Shown: piece by piece, positions 37,384 to 44,985 of the stretch | Layout: every line of letters starts with the position of its first letter | Position numbering within the stretch: the stretch's first letter is position 1 | Assembly: GCF_016918855.1 (NCBI RefSeq) | Contig: NZ_JADKYB010000002.1 | Location: forward strand, 528,249-592,248 | DNA: 64,000 nucleotides | From: Actinacidiphila acididurans | GTDB lineage: Bacteria; Actinomycetota; Actinomycetes; Streptomycetales; Streptomycetaceae | Direction: 5' to 3' | The notes under the pieces: generated by a model | Seen by the model: only the letters and a program-made list of their open reading frames with translations | Databases searched by the model: none | What the model was told of the DNA's origin: nothing | Made by a program: the position numbers and the translations under genes

Positions 37384-38910
37384 ATGGCCTCGCGCAAGGA
37401 CCAGCTCAACGCGTACAACTTCGCCCGGCGGCGCACCGTCGCCGCCTTCCTGCAGCCGAGCCCCACCGGCTCGGAGGAAGGCGCCCCGCGGCCGCTGCGG
37501 GCGCTCGGGCCGAGCCTGGTGGTCGGCGCGCTGGCCCTCGCCGCCTTCGGCGCATGGGGCCTGCTCCAGCCGGCCGCGCCCTCGGGCTGGGACACCCCCG
37601 GCTCGTACGTGATCGTCGGCAGTGAGTCCACCACCCGTTACGTGGTCCTCAAGGACACCGGCCCGAACGGCAAACCCGGTCCCGCGCAGCTCCACCCGGT
37701 GCTCAACTTCGCCTCCGCCAAGCTGCTCCTGGACCCCGACAAGGGCCAGGTCATCAAGGTCAAGGAGTCCGTGCTCGACAGCGGCACGATCCGGCACGGC
37801 GCGACCATAGGCATCCCCTACGCCCCCGACCGGCTGCCCAGCCCCCAGGACGCGGGCACGCCCAAGGACTGGGCCGTCTGCGACCGCCCCGGCGCGGTCG
37901 CCGGCACCGCGCCCGACCAGGCCGTCTTCGTCCTCGCCGCAAAGGAGGCGGTTCCCGCAGGGAAGCGCATGCGGCTGACGGGCAATCAGGTGCTCTACGT
38001 CCGCGACCGCGACAGCGGCACCGAGTGGCTGGTCGACGCGCACGGCACCCGCTACGAACTGGGCGGCCCGCAGGGGAACCAGGCGTCGAACGCCCCCGAG
38101 ATGCAGACGCTCCGGACCACCCTCTTCGGCCAGTCCGCGCAACCGCAGCCCGTCACCAAGGCGTGGCTGAACTCCCTCAACCCCGGCTCCCCGATCGTGC
38201 TCCCGAACATCCCCGGCCTGAAGACCACCGACGCCTCCGGCCGGAAGGTCGGCACCGTCCTGGAGGCGACCTCGGCGGCCGGCGAGAACTTCTACGTCGT
38301 GCAGCAGGACGGCGTCGCGTCCACCACCGCCTTCGCCGCGCTGCTGATCGAGCAGGAGATGGGACAGGCCGCCCCCGTGCGCACGGCGGTGCCCAGCGGA
38401 GTCGTCGGCCGCTTCACCGGCGCCGCCCTTGACTGGCCCGCCCTGGAGCCGCACACCGTCAACGTGGCCACCGCCGGCGGCGCCACGCCCACCACCGTCG
38501 CGTGCAGCGTCCTGGCCGGCCCGGCCGGCACCACCGGCCGCCTGCCCCTGGAGGTGTGGGCCGGCGCCGACTACCCGGCCACCATCGTCAACGGCGCCAC
38601 CAGCGCGTACGTCACCCCCGGCACCGGCCTCCTCTACGTCGAGGTCACCGGCAACGACCCGACCAGCGGCACCCTCTACCTGGTCACCGACACCGGCCTG
38701 CGCTACGCGGTGCCCCGCAACAACGACAGCACCGCCGCGACCCCGACCCCGGCGCCCACCCCCGGCGGCACCGCCGCCGTCAACCTGGCGCAGACCCGCC
38801 TCGGTTACGGCGGAGTGACCCCCAAGGGCATCCCGCTGGCCTGGTCGGAGTTCCTGCCCAAGGGACCCACGCTGGACACCGAGAGCGCGATGCAGGCACA
38901 GGGGTCGTGA
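37384..38910 (+). CDS. eccB: type VII secretion protein EccB
   Basis: Core ESX membrane protein with a large periplasm-facing repeat domain. It has 508 residues. The family N-terminus MASRKDQLNAYNFARRRTVA is followed by a single membrane helix (~38-60, SLVVGALALAAFGAWGLL) and extracellular repeats to the C-terminus, with a Thr/Pro-rich patch near residue 460. GGGGGAG lies upstream of ATG37384; an upstream in-frame GTG at 37345 is rejected because the family starts here. The mycosin gene follows at once. Confidence 0.94.
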   Translation: MASRKDQLNAYNFARRRTVAAFLQPSPTGSEEGAPRPLRALGPSLVVGALALAAFGAWGLLQPAAPSGWDTPGSYVIVGSESTTRYVVLKDTGPNGKPGPAQLHPVLNFASAKLLLDPDKGQVIKVKESVLDSGTIRHGATIGIPYAPDRLPSPQDAGTPKDWAVCDRPGAVAGTAPDQAVFVLAAKEAVPAGKRMRLTGNQVLYVRDRDSGTEWLVDAHGTRYELGGPQGNQASNAPEMQTLRTTLFGQSAQPQPVTKAWLNSLNPGSPIVLPNIPGLKTTDASGRKVGTVLEATSAAGENFYVVQQDGVASTTAFAALLIEQEMGQAAPVRTAVPSGVVGRFTGAALDWPALEPHTVNVATAGGATPTTVACSVLAGPAGTTGRLPLEVWAGADYPATIVNGATSAYVTPGTGLLYVEVTGNDPTSGTLYLVTDTGLRYAVPRNNDSTAATPTPAPTPGGTAAVNLAQTRLGYGGVTPKGIPLAWSEFLPKGPTLDTESAMQAQGS

Positions 38911-38939
38911 CGATGGGGCACCTGGAGAAGGACGACACC

Positions 38940-40349
38940 ATGGCGGCGGGGGCGGGGCGGAAGGCCGGCGCTGTTGTGACGGGTGCGGAGGCCAAGCCCG
39001 CGGCTAATGCGACGGGTATGCCGCCAAAAGACGCCGCCACTGCGGCGGATACGGGGACGGCTGCGGCTGTTGCGGCGCGGACGCCGGCGAAAGGCGTCAC
39101 CATTGCGGCGGGCGCAGCACCGTACCGGCGGGACCGGCTGCGCCGGCTGCTCGGCGCCTGCGCGGGGGCGCTGCTGACGGTGGTGCCCGCGGCCGTACCG
39201 GTGGGCGACGCGGCGGGGCTGCGCCTGGCCGACAGCGGTGAATGCACCTTTCCCGCGCAGAACATCAAGGGCACGCCCTGGGCGATCCAGCGCGTGCTGC
39301 TCAACCAGTTGTGGCAGCACACCAAGGGCGCCGGGGTCACGGTCGCCGTCATCGACTCCGGGGTCGACGCCGCGAACCCGCAGCTGACGTCCGCGATGGT
39401 CAAGGGTCACGGCTACGACGTCACCACCGGCCCGGGCAAGGCAGGCGGCGGCACCACCGACACCATCGGGCACGGCACCAAGGTCGCCGGGATCATCGCC
39501 GCCCGCCAGAGCAAGGCCACCGGATTCGTCGGCTTGGCGCCGGACGCGATGATCCTGCCCATCCGGCAGTACGTCGAGGACGATCCGTCGGCGAAAAACG
39601 TGCCCGCCCTGGTCCGCGGCATCGACAAGGCCGTCACCGCTGGCGCCCAGATCATCAACATCTCCGAGGACACCCCAAAGGACGATTCGGACCTGCGCCA
39701 GGCGGTGGAGCACGCGCTCGCCCAGCACGTCCTGATCATCGCCGCCTCCGGCAACGAGGGCACCGGAGGCACCGTGCACACCACCTACCCGGCGGCCTAC
39801 CCCGGAGTGCTCGCCGTCGGCGCCTCGGACCGCAACAACGAACGCGCCGACTTCTCGCAGGCCGGCCCGTTCGTGGGCGTCGCGGCGCCGGGCGTCGACA
39901 TGGTCTCCACCGTCCCCGGCGGCGGCCAGTGCGTCGACCAGGGCACCAGCTTCTCCGCGCCCTACGTCGCCGGGGTCGCCGCCCTGATCAAGTCCCGCTA
40001 CCCGAAGTGGGGGCCGGAACAGATCATCGCCCGCATCGAGCAGACCGCGCAGCGCACCTCGCTCGGCCGCACCAACTTCGTCGGCTGGGGCGTCGTCGAC
40101 CCGGTCCGCGCGGTCAACGACGACTCCCCCGGGGTCACGCAGGCCACCCCCGACAAGGGCCTCGCCCGCAGCAGCGGCCACGTCATACCCGCCGCCCTGA
40201 CCTTCGGCGAGAGCCGGCGCGCGCACGACCGCCGGATCGCCACGTACGTCCTCGGCGCCGGCCTGCTCGCGGTCCTGGTGGTGGCGGGCGGCGCCGTCGC
40301 ACTGCGCGATCTGCGCCGCCGGACCGACGGAATCGGTCGGGGATTGTGA
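38940..40349 (+). CDS. mycP: mycosin, type VII secretion-associated subtilisin-like protease (first copy)
   Basis: S8 serine protease anchored on the outer face, needed for stability of ESX complexes. It has 469 residues. An unusual ~60-residue Ala-rich N-terminal stretch comes first, then a signal-like helix (LRRLLGACAGALLTVVPAAV). The catalytic triad is Asp139 (VIDSGVD), His178 (GHGTKVAG) and Ser337 (GTSFSAPYVAG), and a C-terminal membrane helix (YVLGAGLLAVLVVAGGAVAL) is followed by Arg residues. GGAGAAGG before ATG38940 decides the start; ATG38913 or GTG38907, which overlaps the eccB stop, are alternatives. Co-transcribed with eccB. Confidence 0.92.
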   Translation: MAAGAGRKAGAVVTGAEAKPAANATGMPPKDAATAADTGTAAAVAARTPAKGVTIAAGAAPYRRDRLRRLLGACAGALLTVVPAAVPVGDAAGLRLADSGECTFPAQNIKGTPWAIQRVLLNQLWQHTKGAGVTVAVIDSGVDAANPQLTSAMVKGHGYDVTTGPGKAGGGTTDTIGHGTKVAGIIAARQSKATGFVGLAPDAMILPIRQYVEDDPSAKNVPALVRGIDKAVTAGAQIINISEDTPKDDSDLRQAVEHALAQHVLIIAASGNEGTGGTVHTTYPAAYPGVLAVGASDRNNERADFSQAGPFVGVAAPGVDMVSTVPGGGQCVDQGTSFSAPYVAGVAALIKSRYPKWGPEQIIARIEQTAQRTSLGRTNFVGWGVVDPVRAVNDDSPGVTQATPDKGLARSSGHVIPAALTFGESRRAHDRRIATYVLGAGLLAVLVVAGGAVALRDLRRRTDGIGRGL

Positions 40350-40356
40350 CAACCAT

Positions 40357-40373
40357 GTACTAAGCCCGAGTAC
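40357..40373. promoter_or_regulatory. inverted repeat in the esxAB leader
   Basis: GTACT-AAGCCCG-AGTAC (5-bp perfect arms), followed within 15 bases by a second imperfect dyad around ACTGTCGG / CCGATACAGT. The 161-bp gap before esxA is thus structured and is a likely control region; its role is unknown. Confidence 0.35.
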
Positions 40374-40510
40374 GCGTAGGTGTACTGTCGGCGACCCCCG
40401 ATACAGTGGGGATGACGTTGCATCAGTGAATGGACGCGTCGGCCGCACCAGGGCGGAATCTGCCTGGTCGCATTGCACAGCCGGCGCCTTGTCATGGGGG
40501 AAGGTGAACA

Positions 40511-40849
40511 ATGTCGGACAAGACGAAGGTCAGTGCCAGCGAACTCAAGGACCTCGCCGGCAAGATCGACACGGTGACGGGCGAGATCCAGGGAGTCATG
40601 AGCAAGCTCGACGGCATTGCGGTCGAGATGCAGTCCCACTGGTCCGGTGCGGCCGCCATTGCGTACCAGGGCCTGCAGCAGCAGGTCAACGACGACGGCA
40701 AGGCCCTGAACCGGATCCTCGGCGACATCCGCGACGCCCTGGCCGCGTCCGGCACCGACTTCGGCAGCCAGGAAGAGGACCAGAAGCACGTTCTGGAGCA
40801 GCTCAAGGGCAGCACCGCCGACGACAGCATCCTGAAGGCGTTCGGCTGA
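40511..40849 (+). CDS. WXG100-family ESX protein (EsxA-like)
   Basis: 112-residue helical hairpin protein secreted by the ESX machine, probably as a dimer with the next gene product. The turn motif is W44-S-G in SHWSGAAAIAYQG, between two amphipathic helices. It has a ~12-residue C-terminal tail longer than classical EsxA and no clear YxxxD/E motif. Good ribosome site (GGGGGAAGG). It lies 49 bases before the EsxB-like gene. Confidence 0.93.
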   Translation: MSDKTKVSASELKDLAGKIDTVTGEIQGVMSKLDGIAVEMQSHWSGAAAIAYQGLQQQVNDDGKALNRILGDIRDALAASGTDFGSQEEDQKHVLEQLKGSTADDSILKAFG

Positions 40850-40898
40850 CGGTCGCGCCCGGTTCTCGTCCCCGCCCGAAGAAGGAAGAGGAAAAGCC

Positions 40899-41192
40899 AT
40901 GTCCGACATGGGAATCTCCGTAACGTATTCCGGCCTCACCACCGCCGCCGACGGCATCGGCACCTCCGCCCAGCACATCGCCAGCCACCTGGAAGACGTC
41001 AAGCAGCACGTCAACCGGGTCGTGGCCACCTGGGAAGGTGCCGCCAAGGAGGCGTACGCCCCCAAGCAGGCGGAGTGGAACCGGCACGCGGCGCACCTGC
41101 ACGAGACGCTGCTCAAGGTGGAGAAGGCGGTCCGCGAGGCCGCCGAGCACTACCACCACACCGACAAGCGGAACGCCGACCGCTGGCGCTGA
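40899..41192 (+). CDS. WXG100-family ESX protein (EsxB-like) with YxxxD signal
   Basis: 97-residue helical hairpin with turn motif W45-E-G (ATWEGAAKEAY). Just after helix 2 it has Y85-H-H-T-D89, the general ESX secretion signal YxxxD/E that is recognised by EccC. This makes it the EsxB-type partner of the preceding protein. Ribosome site GAAGGAAGAGG lies close to the ATG. A strong hairpin follows at 41290-41321. Confidence 0.93.
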   Translation: MSDMGISVTYSGLTTAADGIGTSAQHIASHLEDVKQHVNRVVATWEGAAKEAYAPKQAEWNRHAAHLHETLLKVEKAVREAAEHYHHTDKRNADRWR

Positions 41193-41289
41193 CGTACCGC
41201 TGACGCGGCGCCCAGGCGTCGCCACAGCGAGACCGACGTGCCGACGTGCCGGGGCGTACGCGCCGGGTACGGACGGGCGGGCCGAACGG

Positions 41290-41321
41290 CGGGCGGGCGC
41301 GGGCATCATCGCGCCCGCCCG
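41290..41321 (+). terminator. strong hairpin after esxAB
   Basis: CGGGCGGGCGCG (41290-41301) pairs perfectly over 12 bp with CGCGCCCGCCCG (41310-41321) around an 8-base loop. It separates esxAB from the next two genes. Confidence 0.7.
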
Positions 41322-41402
41322 GCACCGGTTGGCCGACCGGGTACCCGGGCAACACGCCCAGGGGACGTCCTCCGGGACGTACCCACGGGACGGCGGACGG
41401 GC

Positions 41403-41408
41403 CAGAAT
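41403..41408 (+). promoter_or_regulatory. candidate -10 box for the PE/PPE-like pair
   Basis: CAGAAT, 32 bases before the GTG at 41441 and past the esxAB hairpin. No strong -35 was found. Confidence 0.3.
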
Positions 41409-41440
41409 GGAAGAAGAAAACACGGGGGAGGCGAAAGGAC

Positions 41441-41911
41441 GTGTCGCAAGCGGCGGGTGACGGCGGTCCGGCCGGCACCAAGGTAAAGCTCGAAACACTC
41501 ACCACCTTCAAGGCGCGCATCGACGAGATGCTCAAGGACCTCGACTCCTCGGACGCCTCGCCGAAGAGGATCGGTGACGACCGGCTGCAGGCTGCCCACC
41601 TGGGCACCGGCTTCGGCGAGTCGAGCAAGCTGATGGGTGCGTACAACCACGTCCACGATCGCCTGGAAACCCTCTCCAAGCTCCTCGCCGACCAGATCGA
41701 GGCGATGAGCATCACGGTGTACGGCGCCAACGTCGGCTACGCCAACGTCGACGAGGAACAGCGTCGCCGGATGTGGGCCATCTACGACACCACCGACAAG
41801 AACTACGACCCGGCGCTCGATCCCAACGCCCCGAAGAACACCGGCTCCACGCCGCCCGGCCAGACCGACGGCACGCAGCAGCAGTCGAGTGTCGGCGGGC
41901 AGACCGGATGA
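41441..41911 (+). CDS. PE-like helical protein of the ESX locus
   Basis: 156 residues. Two predicted helices (about 18-45 and 62-95) are followed directly by YANVD (100-104), then YDTTD (115-119); both fit the YxxxD/E ESX signal. The tail is low-complexity (Gln/Gly/Thr). No signal peptide. The arrangement matches mycobacterial PE proteins in plan, though not visibly in sequence. GGGGGAGG and AAAGGA upstream select GTG41441; the upstream open frame is non-coding. It lies 38 bases before its presumed partner. I do not recognise a named family. Confidence 0.68.
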   Translation: MSQAAGDGGPAGTKVKLETLTTFKARIDEMLKDLDSSDASPKRIGDDRLQAAHLGTGFGESSKLMGAYNHVHDRLETLSKLLADQIEAMSITVYGANVGYANVDEEQRRRMWAIYDTTDKNYDPALDPNAPKNTGSTPPGQTDGTQQQSSVGGQTG

Positions 41912-41949
41912 CCGCGCCGGCGGACACGGGGGAAAGGAAGAGCTGAGTC

Positions 41950-43572
41950 ATGTCACGACCCGACGACGCGGGCGACAACCCGTATCACGCGTCGACCGAC
42001 TTCGAGAGCTTCAGTCACTCTCAGATGCTCGACATGATCCAGAACGCCGACGCGGGCAAGGTGACCGACCTCGGCCACAAGCTGAACGCCATCGCCACCA
42101 AGACGCAGAAGATCGGCACCGACCTGCAGACGCACATGAGTCAGGTCGACTGGGGCGGCGAGGGCGGCGACGCCTTCCGCGACTGGGGTTCGCGCGTCGT
42201 CAGCGCCACGCTCACCCTGTCCGACTACAGCTCCAACGCGGGCGTCTTCATCGTCAACGCGGGCCAGGTCCTCAGCGAGGTCCAGCGCGACATGCCCAAG
42301 GTGCCGAGCAACGCCTACCACACGGTCGTCGCCTACCGCGCCACCAAGAACATCCAGGGCCCCTACACCGACACGGCCGGTGTTACCCCGGACCACCTCG
42401 ACGGCGTCTACGGCCCCTACGCCACGAAGCCCACCGACGCCCAGTACCGCAGCGCCCAGACCGCCCTGGAAACCGCCCGCACCTCCGCGGCCGACCAGAT
42501 GAACAAGCTGGGGCAGGCGTACAACATGGCGACGGACGTCATCTCGACGTCCCAGGAACCGACGTTCCCGCCGACGCCGGCGAAGATTATGCCTCAACGG
42601 CCAACCGATCGATTCGGCGGTTCGTACGTCCCGGGTACCACGAATCCGGCGGGGACTGGGCGAACGGGCGGTACCGCGTCGGTGCATCAAGAACATTTCT
42701 CTGTCCCGGGCAACACCGACCTCACTTCGACGCACATCGCGGCAACTACAGGATCCCCGGTTTCGCCGGTGACGCCTGCGCACTTGCCGAAGGACCCGGG
42801 CCTGAACCTGGACTCGGTCGGTACGTTGCACCCGACCGCTCCGGTGGCACCGTCCCTGCCCACCCTGCCGCTGTCTCCTCCGGCGCCGCAGCCGACTCCG
42901 CCCGGCATGCCGCTTCCAGTGCCCCCTCCGTCGGGTCTGGGGCCGCTGCCGGTGTCCGGTCTCGGGCCCAACGGCCTCGGGAAGGTGCGGATGGACGTCC
43001 CGCCGAATGAACCCAATGGGTTGGGGGTCACGCGGAGGGCGGTCCAGAACGAGGCCGGAACGCTCAACGAGAACTTTTCCGGGTACGGTCCTGGCGGTCG
43101 TATGCCGGGTGGTGGCCGGGTGCCCGTGCCCGGCATGAACGGTGGGCCGGTGCCAGGGACGAGCGGTCTGTCCGCCCCCACCACAGGTGGTACCCCGGGC
43201 GGGCGGCCTCCAGTTCCAGGTTCCACGATCACCGGCGGCCGTCAGCGTCTCGGCGGGGTCGAGAGCGAGGAGGGAGCCGTTCCGCGCGGCACGGTCATCG
43301 GCGGTGCGGGCAGCGTCTCGAGCGGCCAGGGGCGTGGCTTGCACCCCACGTCGTTCGGCAGCGTCGGGAACCAGCGCCGGGAGGGCGGCGACGGTCACCG
43401 CCGGGGCGCCGACGAGGAACCGGAAGGCGTCATCGGCGGTACGCCTGCGCGCGAGCAGCGGCGCACCCGACGTCATGCCAGGAACTTCACCGCGGGCGGC
43501 GCCGGTCTTGGCCGCGAACGCGAGGAAACCACCGACAACGAGGGCGAGGACACGCCCCACATGTGGGAGTAA
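41950..43572 (+). CDS. PPE-like ESX protein with WGG turn and Pro/Gly-rich C-terminus
   Basis: 540 residues. The N-terminal ~200 are helical with the turn motif W68-G-G (QVDWGGEGGDAFRDWG), as in WXG100/PPE folds. From about residue 200 the protein is a long Pro/Gly/Thr-rich, probably extended region, ending in a charged, Arg/Glu-rich tail. No signal peptide or membrane segment. Best reading: an ESX-secreted or cell-surface protein that pairs with the preceding YxxxD protein. Codon GC at third positions drops in the C-terminal half. GGGGGAAAGG upstream of the ATG. Confidence 0.7.
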   Translation: MSRPDDAGDNPYHASTDFESFSHSQMLDMIQNADAGKVTDLGHKLNAIATKTQKIGTDLQTHMSQVDWGGEGGDAFRDWGSRVVSATLTLSDYSSNAGVFIVNAGQVLSEVQRDMPKVPSNAYHTVVAYRATKNIQGPYTDTAGVTPDHLDGVYGPYATKPTDAQYRSAQTALETARTSAADQMNKLGQAYNMATDVISTSQEPTFPPTPAKIMPQRPTDRFGGSYVPGTTNPAGTGRTGGTASVHQEHFSVPGNTDLTSTHIAATTGSPVSPVTPAHLPKDPGLNLDSVGTLHPTAPVAPSLPTLPLSPPAPQPTPPGMPLPVPPPSGLGPLPVSGLGPNGLGKVRMDVPPNEPNGLGVTRRAVQNEAGTLNENFSGYGPGGRMPGGGRVPVPGMNGGPVPGTSGLSAPTTGGTPGGRPPVPGSTITGGRQRLGGVESEEGAVPRGTVIGGAGSVSSGQGRGLHPTSFGSVGNQRREGGDGHRRGADEEPEGVIGGTPAREQRRTRRHARNFTAGGAGLGREREETTDNEGEDTPHMWE

Positions 43573-43617
43573 TACCGGGGACCCTGTCTCCGACCCGCTC
43601 CCGCAGAAAGTTGACGC

Positions 43618-44862
43618 ATGCGCACCAGCACTGAAGTCCCCGGGCGCCCGTACCGCGCCGTCGCGACCGTACTGGCGGCCGGGGCCGCCCTCCTCGGCCT
43701 GGGCACGGTGGTCGCCGTCCCGGCGGCTGCTCAGACCATCAGGGACCAGCAGTGGCACATCAAGGCCATGCGTCTGGGCGAGGCGTGGAAGTACAGCAAG
43801 GGGCAGGGGGTCACCGTCGCTGTTATCGACAGCGGGGTTGACCCTTCTGTATCGGGGTTGGCTGGGAGAGTACTGCCAGGCAAGAACTTCGCTCCGGTGG
43901 CAGGCAGCGCTCATGATCCCTTGGACGCACACGGAACCGGTATGGCAAGCCTCATCGCTGGCTCCGGAGACGGACCGTCGGGCCCCATCGGCGTGGCCCC
44001 GGAAGCCATGATTCTGCCCCTGCGAATCGACCCCGACATCAAGGGTATGCAGGGGCAGGTTGAACCGATCATCCGGGCTGAGATTGCCAAAGCGATTCGC
44101 TACGCGGCAGATTCCAGCACCAGGGTTATCAATATCTCCCAGGGGCTGGCAGAGTCCGGGTCAGATTTGGCCAGCGCGGTTTCCTACGCACAGTCCAAAG
44201 GCAAGCTGATCTTCGCTGCAGTTGGGAACAGCGGCGACACGACGAATGCCGTTGAGTACCCTGCAGCTCTTCCAGGGGTCGTTGGCGTTGCGGCATTCGA
44301 CGAGAAGGGCAACTCGGCCAAGTTCTCCGAGCGTGGCCCCCAAGTCGCCCTTGCCGCCGCAGGTGTGGACATGTACCACGCCTGCTCCGGAGGTACGGGC
44401 TTCTGCAAGACCTACGGCACCAGCGACTCCACCGCCCTCGCCTCCGGCTCCGCCGCCCTCGTATGGGCCAAGCACCCCGATTGGACCGCCAACCAGGTCC
44501 TGCGCGTTCTGATCAACACCGCCGGGCACCCGGTGAGCGGCGCCAAACGGGACAACGTCGTCGGCTACGGCGCCGTGCGCCCGCGGCTGGCCCTGGAGAA
44601 CCCCGGCGACCCCGGGCCGGCCGATGTGAACCCCTTGATCGCCGCAAGCGCGACTGCCTCGCCGACCCCCGCCGCCTCGACCACTCCCACGGCAAGCGCC
44701 ACCCCCACCCCGACCGGCACCGCCAACCCCGGACCCGCCGCAGCGTCGGACACGTCGTCCAAGAGCAGCAACAAGGGCCTCGTGATCGGGGTGGTCATCG
44801 CAGCGGTGGTCGTGGTCGCCGCGATCGTCGGAGTGACGGTCAGCAGGCGCCGCCGAGCCTGA
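43618..44862 (+). CDS. mycosin, subtilisin-like protease (second copy)
   Basis: 414 residues. Signal peptide (VATVLAAGAALLGLGTVVAV, AAAQ), then an S8 domain with Asp71 (VIDSGVD), His105 (DAHGTGMASL) and Ser269 (YGTSDSTALASG; the residues after the catalytic Ser differ from the usual GTSxA). A Ser/Thr/Pro/Ala linker (SPTPAASTTPTASATPTPTG) leads to a C-terminal membrane helix and a short basic end. Shorter and clearly diverged from the mycosin at 38940. Between about 43820 and 44400 the codons are richer in A/T third positions than in neighbouring genes. The ribosome site is weak. Confidence 0.88.
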   Translation: MRTSTEVPGRPYRAVATVLAAGAALLGLGTVVAVPAAAQTIRDQQWHIKAMRLGEAWKYSKGQGVTVAVIDSGVDPSVSGLAGRVLPGKNFAPVAGSAHDPLDAHGTGMASLIAGSGDGPSGPIGVAPEAMILPLRIDPDIKGMQGQVEPIIRAEIAKAIRYAADSSTRVINISQGLAESGSDLASAVSYAQSKGKLIFAAVGNSGDTTNAVEYPAALPGVVGVAAFDEKGNSAKFSERGPQVALAAAGVDMYHACSGGTGFCKTYGTSDSTALASGSAALVWAKHPDWTANQVLRVLINTAGHPVSGAKRDNVVGYGAVRPRLALENPGDPGPADVNPLIAASATASPTPAASTTPTASATPTPTGTANPGPAAASDTSSKSSNKGLVIGVVIAAVVVVAAIVGVTVSRRRRA

Positions 44863-44888
44863 TCCACGAAATACGCACGCTGCGGCTC

Positions 44889-44925
44889 GCCGAACCCACC
44901 CGTCACCCTTGCGGGTGGGTTCGGC
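44889..44925. terminator. bidirectional terminator between convergent genes
   Basis: GCCGAACCCACCCG (44889-44902) pairs perfectly over 14 bp with CGGGTGGGTTCGGC (44912-44925) around a 9-base loop. It serves the second mycosin gene (plus) and the 764-residue ESX protein gene (minus). Confidence 0.8.
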
Positions 44926-44985
44926 CGCGCCTCGCACCGCTCCTCAGAGTGAAGCTGTGCAACGCAGGCGGCAAAGAAGAAGGAG

